A stretch of 51,446 nucleotides of DNA from assembly GCA_025358515.1 (NCBI GenBank), contig JANYJG010000055.1, forward strand, positions 1 to 51,446. Direction: 5' to 3'. The position numbers and the translations under genes were made by a program. Positions 27,796 to 36,589 of the stretch are shown here, one piece after another. Below the pieces are notes generated by a model, which ran no database searches, was not told the DNA's origin, and saw only the letters and a program-made list of their open reading frames with translations. The DNA is from Chloroflexota bacterium. Its GTDB lineage: Bacteria; Chloroflexota; Limnocylindria; Limnocylindrales; CSP1-4. Position 1 is the first letter of the stretch, and each line of letters starts with the position of its first letter.

Positions 27796-29193
27796 TCAGT
27801 ACGCGAAGCCGAACAGGCCGCGCGGCAGGTGGATGCCCATGATCTCGAACTTCTCGACGAACTTGGGCCGAATGCCGGTGGCCTTCAGCCGGCCCTGGAT
27901 CTTGCCCTCTATGACCCCGGTCTGCTCGAAGAGGAAGACATCCTGCATAACGATTACATCGCCCTCCATGCCCTGTACTTCGGTGATGTACTCGATGCGG
28001 CGCGAACCGTCCTTCATGCGGGTCTGATGAACGATCAGGTCCACTGCAGACGAGACTTGCTCGCGGATGGCCCGCAGCGGCAGGTCCACGCCGGCCATGA
28101 GGACCATTGTCTCGAGGCGGGCGAGCATGTCCCGCGGGGTGTTGGCGTGGCCGGTGGACATCGAGCCATCATGGCCGGTGTTCATGGCTTGGAGCATGTC
28201 CAGAGCTTCGCCGCCGCGGCACTCACCGACGATGATTCGATCGGGCCGCATGCGCAGGCAGTTCCGAACCAGTTCGCGGATCGTGACGGCACCGCGGCCT
28301 TCGATGTTCGGCGGCCGCGACTCGAGCGTCACCACGTGCTCCTGACGGAGCTGCAGTTCCGCGGCGTCTTCCACGGTGATGATCCGCTCGTCGTTTGGAA
28401 TGAACGAGGACAGGACGTTGAGAGTGGTCGTCTTGCCGGAGCCGGTGCCACCTGAAACGAAGATATTGAGCCGGGCTTCCACGCAGGCGCGCAGGAAGTC
28501 GAACATCTCCGGTGTGGCAGTGCCGAACCGGATCAGGTCGTCGACGGTGAACGGCGAGGCCGCGAACTTGCGGATTGTGATCACCGGTCCGACCAGCGAC
28601 AGCGGCGGGATGATGGCGTTGACGCGGGAGCCGTCCGTCAGGCGTGCGTCAACCATCGGGCTCGACTCGTCAATTCGGCGTCCGATCGGGGAGATGATCC
28701 TATCGATGATGCGCATTACGTGGTCGTCATTCTGGAAGACGACGTTGGTCAATTCGAGGCGGCCGTTGCGCTCGATGTACACCTGGCGCGGGCCGTTCAC
28801 CATGATTTCGGTCACGGTCTCGTCGCGCAGGAGCGGCTCCATGGGGCCGAGACCGATTATCTCGTCGGTGATCTGCTCGAGCATGCGCACGCGCTCGGCG
28901 CGAGTAAGGGCCAGGCCCTCCTCGTCGATGACGCGCCCGAAGATCTCCTCGATCTGGCGCCGGACCTCGACCTGATTGGCCAGGTCGAGCTTGGGGTCCA
29001 GATCCTGAATCACGCGCGACTGGATCCGGAATTTGACCTCGCGCAGCGACTCTCGCACAGGCGCTTGGCTCAGCATTCGCTGGCCGGGAGTTCCGGAGCC
29101 TGCGCCGGTCGATCCGCCGGAACCGGCAGGACCGCCGGTGGTACCGGGCGCCGCGCCCGGTCGGGCGCTTTCGATTCGCGTCAGGAGGGACAT
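27796..29193 (-). CDS. cpaF: Tad pilus assembly ATPase CpaF/TadA
   Basis: CpaF is the secretion ATPase that drives Flp pilus extension and retraction. The 465-residue protein starts with a Gly/Thr/Pro-rich tail (10-38) and an N-terminal domain (50-230). The RecA-like core has Walker A GGTGSGKT at 248-255, the Asp box [12 protein letters not shown] and Walker [20 protein letters not shown], with the His box [14 protein letters not shown]. All ATPase motifs are intact. One ATPase serves for both directions in known Tad systems. Confidence 0.94.
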   Translation of the reverse strand: MSLLTRIESARPGAAPGTTGGPAGSGGSTGAGSGTPGQRMLSQAPVRESLREVKFRIQSRVIQDLDPKLDLANQVEVRRQIEEIFGRVIDEEGLALTRAERVRMLEQITDEIIGLGPMEPLLRDETVTEIMVNGPRQVYIERNGRLELTNVVFQNDDHVMRIIDRIISPIGRRIDESSPMVDARLTDGSRVNAIIPPLSLVGPVITIRKFAASPFTVDDLIRFGTATPEMFDFLRACVEARLNIFVSGGTGSGKTTTLNVLSSFIPNDERIITVEDAAELQLRQEHVVTLESRPPNIEGRGAVTIRELVRNCLRMRPDRIIVGECRGGEALDMLQAMNTGHDGSMSTGHANTPRDMLARLETMVLMAGVDLPLRAIREQVSSAVDLIVHQTRMKDGSRRIEYITEVQGMEGDVIVMQDVFLFEQTGVIEGKIQGRLKATGIRPKFVEKFEIMGIHLPRGLFGFAY

Positions 29194-29248
29194 CGCCTAC
29201 ACCCCTTGCCAGCAGTCGTCGTTAGTTTGCACCGGCCGCTTCATGACT

Positions 29249-30484
29249 TCATCTCCATGCGAAGAGCGACTTGCCCTTCGGGGCAACCTTGGGGGTATCG
29301 TCTTCGTGCGATTCTCGATTTCCGACCACCGCAGTGGCTAGACGGGATACGTCTTGAGAAACTTGGCTCTCGCGATTGCTCAAAACAAACGGCACGCCGC
29401 GATTGAGCGCGTACACGACGGCGCGCCCGTCGCTGACGATCGTGTGGTCGATCTTTCGGCCGATCGAATGCTCCACATCGGCGACCCTGATGCCCAGGGT
29501 CGTATCGGCGCGATTGAGAACCAGTCGGATCTTGTGGGAGTAGCCGAGTTGTTCGGCGACCTCCAGGAAAAGTCGGATGTTCTTGATGCTGGTGATCTCT
29601 AGCGTGAGGACGGTCAAAACCACGTCAGCCATGTCCAGTATGCCCAGCATGGTGTCGTTGAACCACGCTGCGCAATCGACCACCACGAGTTCGCTGTTAT
29701 GGCGCAGAACCTCGATGATGCGCTTGACGCCGGCAGGGGTGATCAGCTCGGCCACTTCCGGTGAGGGCGGCGCCAGCAAGACCCGAATACCCGAGGAATG
29801 GGCCAGGGTGCAGGCCTCCACGGACTCCGGATCGAGGCCTTCCTCCAACTCGGAGATGAGCGCGGCCACGGACTTCTCTTTTGGATTGAGGTTGAGCAGG
29901 ACCGCGACATCGCCGAACTGGAACGAGGCATCCATCAGGACAACCTTCTTGCCCATTTCTGTGGCTGCGGCAACGGCCAAATTGACCGCGATGGTCGTGC
30001 GCCCAACGCCACCCTTTGGACTGAAGACCGCCACGACCTGGCCCTCTACCGTCGGCTCGGCGCCCTGTCGCGTGGCCGGTGCCGCTGCCAGCCGTCCGGC
30101 CTTCTCTCGCTCTCGGGAGTAGACCTGGCGAATGGATGCAGTGAGCTCGTCGCTGCTGAAGGGCTTGACCAGGAACTCGCGGGCTCCGGCCAGCATCGAC
30201 CGCCGCAGGTAATCCGCCTCACCCTGGACGGACATCATGACCACGGCCGCGGACGGAACTTGCGACGAGAGCTGCTCGGTCGCGGCGATGCCGTCCATGT
30301 CGGGCATGTTGATGTCCATCAGGACGACATCGGGCCGAAGCTTGATGGCCTGTTCGATGGCCTCGGTACCGGAAGCCGCGGTTCCGATCACTTCGATGTC
30401 TGATTCGAAGCTGAGCAGTTTGGCGAGGTGATCGCGCGTTTCCGAGATGTCATCGACGATGAGGACTTGGATCCGGTCAGCCAT
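29249..30484 (-). CDS. cpaE: CpaE/TadZ pilus localisation protein: receiver domain plus MinD-like ATPase
   Basis: The 411-residue protein has two parts. Residues 5-118 are a complete receiver domain with acidic pair D11/D12, phosphoacceptor D57 in LMDINMPDMDG and K107 in FLVKPF. In many CpaE proteins this domain is degenerate. Residues 145-400 are a MinD/ParA-type ATPase: the deviant P-loop reads SPKGGVGRTT, with Arg where the phosphate-binding Lys is usual. The second motif is VVLMDASFQFGDVAVLLNL. CpaE places the pilus machine in the cell. The intact receiver suggests control by a histidine kinase. Confidence 0.9.
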   Translation of the reverse strand: MADRIQVLIVDDISETRDHLAKLLSFESDIEVIGTAASGTEAIEQAIKLRPDVVLMDINMPDMDGIAATEQLSSQVPSAAVVMMSVQGEADYLRRSMLAGAREFLVKPFSSDELTASIRQVYSREREKAGRLAAAPATRQGAEPTVEGQVVAVFSPKGGVGRTTIAVNLAVAAATEMGKKVVLMDASFQFGDVAVLLNLNPKEKSVAALISELEEGLDPESVEACTLAHSSGIRVLLAPPSPEVAELITPAGVKRIIEVLRHNSELVVVDCAAWFNDTMLGILDMADVVLTVLTLEITSIKNIRLFLEVAEQLGYSHKIRLVLNRADTTLGIRVADVEHSIGRKIDHTIVSDGRAVVYALNRGVPFVLSNRESQVSQDVSRLATAVVGNRESHEDDTPKVAPKGKSLFAWR

Positions 30485-30566
30485 TCAGGTCAATCGCTCT
30501 CAGGTGCTGGAGGCCGAAAAGCTCGGCCTCTTGCTCGAACCGACGCCGCCGTAGCGGCGCGGCCTA

Positions 30567-31529
30567 CTACCACTTGATGCCCTTGGCGACGTCCGCGGGA
30601 ATGATGCCCCGCGCATCGGGCGGCAGGAGGCCCCAAGCCTCAACCAGCTTCTTGTAAGTGATGCCGGTCGTGTCCACTTTGGGCGCGTCGTTGTCCTTGG
30701 GGGAGCGCAGGGCCAGATCGAGGCTGATGTAGTTCTGAGGGTCGGCCTTTTCGGCCCGCTGGGCCCATCGGATGACTTCGGCTTCCTGAGGATCGACTTC
30801 CAGGATCACGATCATATGTCGGCCGGTGTTCTGAACGATGGCACTTGACGGCACAGCCAAAGGCGCCGCCGAGCTTCCCGCAACTGCCTGGCTGGTGGTC
30901 GCCACTGTGGCGACGGGCGGAAGCAGCGTCGCCAGAACCTTCTTGTTCTGGATGAGCATCTTGACCGTAGGATCTGGGGCGCCCGGCACATTGATGGTGC
31001 TGCCGTTGGCGTTCTTCGTATTTGTGAAGGAAAGCTCGCCGGAATAGACGGACAGGATGATGTCGACGCGGTCGCCCGGCACGACGAGCGTGCCAACACC
31101 GTTGATCTGGTCGACTTCAATGGAAACGCCAACCTTGCCGGCGGCCAGAGCGGACGCGATCCCTTGGCCATCGACCATTGAACCAGGCGATAGGAAGCTC
31201 TTGCCTGACTCGAGCACGGTACCGACCGGGATTGCTCCGCCGGCCACCTTTCCGACGACCTCATCGGTGGTCGTGAACGTGTCGCCCAGGGCGGTCTTCT
31301 CGGTCAGGGTGATGCTCTTGACATCGACCATGCTGGCTGTGATGTTGTCGCCCAAAGCGATATTTGTCTTGGCGACGACGACGTTCGCCCGGGCCTCAGC
31401 GGATGAGCTTGGCACGGGCGTGGGGCCGCTGGTGCCTCCACCGCCACTCGCAACCATCACGGCTCCCATAAAGCCGAGTACGGCCAAGAAGACACCAACG
31501 AGGATCAGCAGACGATTTGAACGCTTCAC
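30567..31529 (-). CDS. cpaB: Tad pilus protein CpaB/RcpC (SAF domain)
   Basis: CpaB is an exported pilus-assembly protein. The 320-residue protein begins VKRSNRLLILVGVFLAVLGF, a membrane anchor, and has a Gly/Ser/Pro linker. The SAF domain (about 45-115) includes VVVAKTNIALGDNITASMV and GAIPVGTVL, and the RcpC domain has TLVVPGDRVDIILSVY. The GTG at 31529 has GGGGAG 7 nt upstream. A GTG at 31568 would add 13 residues without a ribosome site. In Gram-negative bacteria CpaB works with the secretin CpaC; no secretin gene is present here. Confidence 0.88.
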   Translation of the reverse strand: MKRSNRLLILVGVFLAVLGFMGAVMVASGGGGTSGPTPVPSSSAEARANVVVAKTNIALGDNITASMVDVKSITLTEKTALGDTFTTTDEVVGKVAGGAIPVGTVLESGKSFLSPGSMVDGQGIASALAAGKVGVSIEVDQINGVGTLVVPGDRVDIILSVYSGELSFTNTKNANGSTINVPGAPDPTVKMLIQNKKVLATLLPPVATVATTSQAVAGSSAAPLAVPSSAIVQNTGRHMIVILEVDPQEAEVIRWAQRAEKADPQNYISLDLALRSPKDNDAPKVDTTGITYKKLVEAWGLLPPDARGIIPADVAKGIKW

Positions 31530-31594
31530 TAAGAGACTCCCCAGCGCGAATGTGACAGGTGTCACCACCTTGCCTTGCGGCCAACCTAAACGCG

Positions 31595-31600
31595 ACTATA
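31595..31600 (-). promoter_or_regulatory. -10 box for the cpaB-cpaE-cpaF-tadB-tadC operon
   Basis: TATAGT on the minus strand lies about 65 nt before the cpaB GTG. TTCCTA, 18 bp upstream, is a weak -35. It gives the motor genes a promoter of their own behind the flp gene. The 214-nt flp-cpaB gap holds no other gene I can support. Confidence 0.4.
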
Positions 31601-31743
31601 CCAATGGGCTACGTGGTCTAGGAAGGATTCTCCGCAAAAGGACCTACGGCTGGTCTGGAATAGGTCCGGGGAGTCGGTTGCAGGCACAAAAACCGGGGCC
31701 GTGCCCTCGGCGCGGTTGGGCAAGTGCGCGCCCCCTGGAGGCG

Positions 31744-31896
31744 CTACACGGCTGAAGCGACGAGGCTGAGTAACGCGGACAGCTGATCGCCGAAGAAGAG
31801 TAGCGACAACACGCACACGACCGCCACGATGATCAGGATCAGGCCGTATTCGACCAGCCCCTGGCCGGTCTGCGGCCCTTCGCGGCCGGGCGCCAC
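31744..31896 (-). CDS. flp: Flp-type pilin (prepilin)
   Basis: A 50-residue frame reads VAPGREGPQTGQGLVEYGLI then LIIVAVVCVL and a short hydrophobic end. This is a Flp prepilin: a short leader ending in Gly11, then the Flp box with Glu16-Tyr17 (+5/+6 after the predicted cut between G11 and Q12), and a hydrophobic helix (18-35). Flp subunits build the thin adhesive Tad pilus. The GTG start has AGGAGAGG 5 nt upstream. It begins 11 nt after the kinase gene at 31908, so it is co-transcribed with the signalling module. No TadV/CpaA prepilin peptidase gene lies in the window. Confidence 0.85.
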   Translation of the reverse strand: MAPGREGPQTGQGLVEYGLILIIVAVVCVLSLLFFGDQLSALLSLVASAV

Positions 31897-31907
31897 GCAG
31901 CCTCTCC

Positions 31908-33074
31908 TCAACTCGCGGTCATTACCAGGACCACCTCACGCCCGTCGTCGACGAGCTCGGTGGTGACGCCGATCGTGTCGGCGCGCTGCTGGATCTCGCG
32001 CCACGTAGAGGCGGGCAGGGCCAGCGGTTGGTTGGATCGAGCGGCCTTGGAGACCTTGGCGGCCCGAGTCTCGTCGATCATGGCCCGCAATGCCTCCGGG
32101 ATCTCCCGCTCCACGTTCTTGCCGCGCTTATCGGGCGGCAGCGAGACTTCCGGTTCCGGCTCCGCTGTCTCCTCCACGACCTCGCGCCGGGCCGAGATCC
32201 GGACCTCCGATTCGTCCGACCATTCGAAGCGGATCGCGATCCGGTCCGGATGGCACGACAGGAATCCCGTGACGGTCTCGTCGATGATTCGGAACAAGGC
32301 GCTCTCGACGTCCATCGGCAGTCGGCGGTCGCTTCCGAAGGACTCGAACTCTATCGGTATCTGCGAGCGACGGCCGCGGTCCCTGGCCACGCGCCGGAGC
32401 GTTGGCACGAGGCCTAGATCGTCGAGGACCATCGGCCGCACATCGAAGATGAACGTCTTGGTCGCGTCCAGCGTGCGCTGGACCATGCCGATGAGCTGCC
32501 CGATCTCTGCCCTGGCCTGACTCGGGTCCCGCTCCAGGAGTCTCTCCACGATCTGGGCTTGGAGAACGATGTTGGTCAGGCTCTGGGCCGGGCCATCGTG
32601 CATGGCGCGGGCGATTTCGCGGCGCATGTCCTCCTGCGCGGCCAGGACCAGACGCGAGAATGACAGCGGGAGCGGCGTGCTCTTGTCGAGCTTGTCTGTC
32701 GTGTGCTGGGGAACCGCTCCACCCACCGTGGCTCGGTCGAGTTCGGCGCTGTAACGACGCAGACTCTCCCGAAAGCGGCTCAGGATCTTGAGCTTGCCGT
32801 CGAGGATGTCGACCTGCGCTTCCATGATCATGGAGCGCTTCGTAAGCGAGATCAGTTGATCGGTGGGATCGGGATCTTCTCCCTCGCCCACTTTGGCCGC
32901 GCCCTTGATCTTGTCGGCGGCCTGCGATCGCTTCTGCTCATGCCGGCCCGCCTCGGAGCGAGCCTGTTGGACGAGCAACTCGACCTCACCGATCTCCCGA
33001 GATAGGAGGTCGACTTCGCGCCGGGCCCTTTCCGCTATCTCGAGAAGCGGCAGCGGGAGGGTTTCGTTAGGCAC
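31908..33074 (-). CDS. HisKA_3 sensor kinase-like protein with degenerate ATPase domain
   Basis: The 388-residue cytoplasmic protein has an N-terminal coiled coil (about 12-115). A DegS/NarX-type dimerisation domain follows, with the phosphorylatable H159 in EIARAMHDGPAQSLTNIVLQ. The X region is DVRPMVLDDLGLVPTLRRVA. After that the HATPase domain departs from the family: the N-box position reads LFRIIDETVTGFLSCHP and lacks the conserved Asn. No DxGxG G1 box is visible, and a charged Glu/Pro segment replaces the ATP lid. It may be unable to bind ATP and may act as a partner of the intact kinase at 33822. The GTG start has GGAGG upstream. Confidence 0.8.
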   Translation of the reverse strand: MPNETLPLPLLEIAERARREVDLLSREIGEVELLVQQARSEAGRHEQKRSQAADKIKGAAKVGEGEDPDPTDQLISLTKRSMIMEAQVDILDGKLKILSRFRESLRRYSAELDRATVGGAVPQHTTDKLDKSTPLPLSFSRLVLAAQEDMRREIARAMHDGPAQSLTNIVLQAQIVERLLERDPSQARAEIGQLIGMVQRTLDATKTFIFDVRPMVLDDLGLVPTLRRVARDRGRRSQIPIEFESFGSDRRLPMDVESALFRIIDETVTGFLSCHPDRIAIRFEWSDESEVRISARREVVEETAEPEPEVSLPPDKRGKNVEREIPEALRAMIDETRAAKVSKAARSNQPLALPASTWREIQQRADTIGVTTELVDDGREVVLVMTAS

Positions 33075-33081
33075 AGCCGGA

Positions 33082-33825
33082 CTAATCCTCCGGCATTCGA
33101 ATCCAGCCCTGTCGCATGGCGTAGACGACCGCTTGGGTCCGGTCGTTCACACTCAGCTTTCGCAGGATGCTGGACATATGGTTCTTGACGGTCTGCTCGC
33201 TGATCGACAGGGCGTAGGCGACTTGTTTGTTGGTCATGCCCTGGGCGATGTTGTCGAGGATTTCGACCTCGCGAGGAGAGAGAGGAGCGAAGATCGGGGC
33301 CGCTTCCTGACCGTAGATGGCAAGCTCGCGGAACTCCTTGAGGACTCGGCTCGCGACCGCGGGCTTGGCAAAGACCTTGTCGTTGATCAGGTATTCACCA
33401 TTGGCAACCCGCCGGATGATTGTGATCAGATCGTCGGGGGCGACATCCTTCAAGATGAACGCGGCCGCTCCTGCCTTTATGGCGTCGAACAGGGCGTCCT
33501 CGTCTTCGCTGACGGCGAGGACGATGATCCCGGCGGATGGCAACTCGCGCTTGATCCGCTGCGTGGTCTCGATGCCACCTGGGGCCGGCAGCGAGAGGTC
33601 CATCAAGATGATGTCCGGCGAAAGCTGGACCGAAAGGTCGAAGGCGCCGCGCGTGTCGTCAGCCTCGCCGATGATCTCGAAGTCGGCCTCGCGCTCGATG
33701 ATGTTGCGCATCCCGACACGGAATAGAGTGTGGTCGTCGACAAGGAGGATGGTCGTCCTCTCACCGCTCCGCCCAAGCGGTCCCGGTCGGCGCCGATCCG
33801 GCCCGGCGTAGTCAATCGAACTCAT
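33082..33825 (-). CDS. NarL/LuxR-family response regulator
   Basis: The 247-residue protein has a receiver domain with D30/D31, phosphoacceptor D76 in ILMDLSLPAPGGIE and K126 in FILKD. A C-terminal LuxR-type HTH follows: LSPREVEILDNIAQGMTNKQ and ALSISEQTVKNHMSSILRKL. The first 22 residues are an unstructured Arg/Pro/Gly tail. It lies between two HisKA_3 proteins and overlaps the upstream kinase stop (ATGA). The likely target is the flp-cpaB region just downstream, by position only. Confidence 0.93.
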   Translation of the reverse strand: MSSIDYAGPDRRRPGPLGRSGERTTILLVDDHTLFRVGMRNIIEREADFEIIGEADDTRGAFDLSVQLSPDIILMDLSLPAPGGIETTQRIKRELPSAGIIVLAVSEDEDALFDAIKAGAAAFILKDVAPDDLITIIRRVANGEYLINDKVFAKPAVASRVLKEFRELAIYGQEAAPIFAPLSPREVEILDNIAQGMTNKQVAYALSISEQTVKNHMSSILRKLSVNDRTQAVVYAMRQGWIRMPED

Positions 33826-34931
33826 ACGCTTTCCTCTCCCATTGGAATCGACAACCAGACGACGGTTCCGCCACCGAGCCGTGATCGGACTTCGAACTTC
33901 GCCCCGATGAGCTCCGCCCGCTCTCTCATGAACTGCAAGCCAAAGTTGCGACGGCCGCGAGCAGCCATTGTGCTGACGTCGAAGCCGCGTCCGTCGTCGG
34001 AGACCTCCAGCACCCAGCCATTCTCGTTTAGTCGCGTGGAAACGACAGTGCGATTTGCCCCGGCGTGCTTTCGCACATTTTGGAGCGCTTCCTGGACTAT
34101 GCGAAGCACCGCCGTCTGCTGAGTCGAATTCATGCTGTCACCGGGCGCTCGCAACTCCGTCTCGACCGTGGCGCCGGTCAGGGCGGCCATGCTTTCGACG
34201 GCGTCCAAGATGGAGCCGTCCAGGCCGAGCTCGTCGAGGAGCGGCGGCCGAAGCTGGCTGATGAAGGTGCGGACTTCACCCAGCTCGCGGCGGAGCAGCT
34301 CGCGCAGGAAGCGCAACTCACTGCCGGCCATCCGCACGTCCTCGGTCAGGACGCGCTCGATGTATTCCACCTGGAAGATCGCGTTTGAAAGAGCCTGCGC
34401 CGGTCCATCGTGGACTTCCTGGGCCAAGCGCGATCGTTCTGCTTCCTGAGCCTGGACGATTCGCATCTGAAGATCAGTGGATAGACCCTCGGCAACTTCC
34501 GCGAGCAGGCTGGCATCGCCACGTTCAAGGAAGAGCCAGGCGTTCTCCATGCTCCGAACCGACAGCTCGAGCTTTGACAGTTCCTGCTGGTGGCGGCCCA
34601 CATCGGCAGTCAGGTGCTCCACATCGGTGCGGGTCGCCCGCATTCGCGCGTCCTCGGCTCCGGCCTCGGCGGCAGCGGCAGGATCGCCGCCCTCAAGAGA
34701 AGGCTGCGGGGCGCGGTCGGCGGCCTCCAGTTGATCGCGCAGGCGATGCCAGCGACCCAGGGTGTCGCGGTACGCCTCTCGATATCGCTCGGTGACGGAA
34801 CGAAGATTATTGGCACCGTAGCCCAGCGTGGACTTCGCTTCGGCGTATAGCTCGTCGAAACGCGAGTCGCGCGATTCCGGGGCGGCTCTTGAAGCGTCCA
34901 TATCGGTTGGAGTATACGGGCCGTCTCTCAT
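33822..34931 (-). CDS. HisKA_3 sensor histidine kinase with intact ATPase domain
   Basis: The 369-residue protein has no membrane helix. An N-terminal helical/coiled-coil region (about 20-150) leads to the HisKA_3 domain with H174 in LAQEVHDGPAQALSNAIFQV and FISQLRPPLLDELGL. A complete HATPase_c follows: N-box LRIVQEALQNVRKHA, G1 box EVSDDGRGFD, G2 GLQFMRERAELIG and GGGTVVWLSIP. It is a DegS-like soluble kinase, so its signal is inside the cell or comes through a partner. The ATG at 34931 overlaps the upstream stop (ATGA). An ATG at 34901 has TATACT 9 nt upstream and could be used from a short transcript. Confidence 0.9.
   Translation of the reverse strand: MRDGPYTPTDMDASRAAPESRDSRFDELYAEAKSTLGYGANNLRSVTERYREAYRDTLGRWHRLRDQLEAADRAPQPSLEGGDPAAAAEAGAEDARMRATRTDVEHLTADVGRHQQELSKLELSVRSMENAWLFLERGDASLLAEVAEGLSTDLQMRIVQAQEAERSRLAQEVHDGPAQALSNAIFQVEYIERVLTEDVRMAGSELRFLRELLRRELGEVRTFISQLRPPLLDELGLDGSILDAVESMAALTGATVETELRAPGDSMNSTQQTAVLRIVQEALQNVRKHAGANRTVVSTRLNENGWVLEVSDDGRGFDVSTMAARGRRNFGLQFMRERAELIGAKFEVRSRLGGGTVVWLSIPMGEESV
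34911..34916 (-). promoter_or_regulatory. TATACT box before the internal start of the kinase gene
   Basis: TATACT on the minus strand ends 9 nt before an in-frame ATG at 34901. It could start an almost leaderless transcript for the kinase-regulator-pilin genes, separate from the glycosyltransferases upstream. Confidence 0.35.
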
Positions 34932-36589
34932 GGGCAGACGATCCGAAAGACGTGTATTTGGCCCAACGGAGTGCCTTCCTCCGGTGTGTGTCCCAAGTCG
35001 TCGGTCAGATGGAGTTCCTTGAAGCATCTTGCCCCGGTCTGGTCGCTGCCGAGGACGGCCGGCCACTGCCGCCGATCGTCGGTTTGGACGACTAGCGTCG
35101 CTCCGAAGCGGTGGGCTAGATCCAACACCGACTGCGGCGACTCCTCCGGCAGAGCCAGGGTCCGAACCCCGGCCAACTCCGCGAGCCAGATCGGGTGATC
35201 GCTCACGATCGGGCCCGCACCCGCGAGCGGAACTCCGGCGCGGGCCATGGCGGCCGGCAGGGCCTGGTATAGAGCCTGGACGTCGCGGGCGGTCCGGCCC
35301 AGGGCCACCACCTGCACGGCCAGCAGCGGCAGGGCCACGGCCACCGCCAGAGCGGGCCCGAGCCAGGCGACGGGCCTGGTCCAGTGGCGGAAGCGGCCGA
35401 TCGCGGCGATCAGTCCGTCGAGGCCGACGAGGCAGCTCACGATCAACAGCACGAAGATCGAGCCCGCGGCATGCAGGAACGTTCCCCAGGTTGTGCTGAC
35501 GGGGAAGAACAGGCTCGTGAAGGTGAGGGTCACGACCGCCACGATCGTCAGAGGCCGCAGCGCCGCCCGGCAACCCGCCCAGGGCAGTGCCACCAGGCCC
35601 ACCAGCCCGATAGGGAAGCCCGGAATCACGAGCACGTTGAACAGATTGTGGGCGGTTCCGTTGACGCGCATGGCCAGCAACGCGGCCGGACCCTGGGCCA
35701 AATAGTTGGCCAGAGTCGGTGGCTGCTGGTAGGCGAAGATGTCGAAGCCGCTGACCGAAAGGGCGTTGGCGAGGGTCTGGCCAGGCAACGGACTGCCGAA
35801 CACGAGCCAGTCGCGCATGGCCCACGGCGCGAAGACGAGGCCGGCTACGATCGCCGGCGCCATCACGAGCGCAACCCGATGTTGACGGGAGCCCGGCGTC
35901 CAGCGCCACACCACGATGATCCAGGCGAGGCCCAGCCAGACTGCCTCGCTGCGAGTCAGAGCGGCCAACCCGATGACCACGCCGAGGGCGATGAGCGGCT
36001 CGCGGACGGCGCGGACCGTCCCGGCAGAAACGGTGCCCGTCGGACCTGCCGCGCGCGCCGAAATCCGGGTCATGAGAAGGCAGGCCGCCAGCGAGAGGGC
36101 GGCGAACAGGGCCGTCGAGTCGGGCAGCGCGCCGTAGACCACGAGCGGCCCGAGGAAGCTGGCTACCACGCCCGAGCCGACCGCCAGGGTTCGCGCCCGC
36201 CCGACGGGGAGCTTCGTCTCCGCGGCAACGTCGGCGCCCAGGCGCCAGGCAAGGGCAGCCACTGCAGCGCCGGCAATCACCGAGACGACCTGGGCAGCAC
36301 GGAACCAGTTCGCAGCGCCGGCAATGGCGATGGGGATCGACGCCAACAGCGAGGGCAGCGGCAGCCAGACCTCGAAGGCGGCCCGCGGCACGGTCAGAGG
36401 CATTGTCTGGTAGCTCCACAGCGCATAGCTGACCAAACCCCGGCCACCTGCCAGGTTTCGGGCCACACCGGCGTAGTAGGCCGTATCCTCTGGCACAGGA
36501 AACGAAACGGCGGCCGCCGCCACTGCCCGCACGACAAGTGCCAGCAGGAAGATGCCGGCGGCACTAAGCCAGGCCTCGCGGCGGCTCAT
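34928..36589 (-). CDS. GT-C (GT39-like) membrane glycosyltransferase 2
   Basis: About 553 residues with many membrane helices, related to GT39/PMT-type enzymes that use polyprenyl-phosphate sugars outside the membrane. The first loop has the acidic catalytic-type motif VPEDTAYYAGVARNLAGGRG. Other features are AAFEVWLPLPSLLASIP, LTRSEAVWLGLAWI and FFPVSTTWGTFLHAAG. The ATG at 36589 overlaps the stop of the gene upstream (ATGA). An upstream ATG at 36607 adds six residues. It is followed by the kinase gene with a similar overlap. Confidence 0.8.
   Translation of the reverse strand: MSRREAWLSAAGIFLLALVVRAVAAAAVSFPVPEDTAYYAGVARNLAGGRGLVSYALWSYQTMPLTVPRAAFEVWLPLPSLLASIPIAIAGAANWFRAAQVVSVIAGAAVAALAWRLGADVAAETKLPVGRARTLAVGSGVVASFLGPLVVYGALPDSTALFAALSLAACLLMTRISARAAGPTGTVSAGTVRAVREPLIALGVVIGLAALTRSEAVWLGLAWIIVVWRWTPGSRQHRVALVMAPAIVAGLVFAPWAMRDWLVFGSPLPGQTLANALSVSGFDIFAYQQPPTLANYLAQGPAALLAMRVNGTAHNLFNVLVIPGFPIGLVGLVALPWAGCRAALRPLTIVAVVTLTFTSLFFPVSTTWGTFLHAAGSIFVLLIVSCLVGLDGLIAAIGRFRHWTRPVAWLGPALAVAVALPLLAVQVVALGRTARDVQALYQALPAAMARAGVPLAGAGPIVSDHPIWLAELAGVRTLALPEESPQSVLDLAHRFGATLVVQTDDRRQWPAVLGSDQTGARCFKELHLTDDLGHTPEEGTPLGQIHVFRIVCP

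Noticed and set aside
31586-31816. 76-residue minus-strand frame between flp and cpaB
   Set aside because: It has no recognisable domain and overlaps the Flp pilin gene and the cpaB promoter.
34932-36419. Very long upstream extension of the kinase frame (865 residues)
   Set aside because: The extra part is Arg/Gly/Pro shadow sequence inside glycosyltransferase 2; the real start overlaps that gene's stop.
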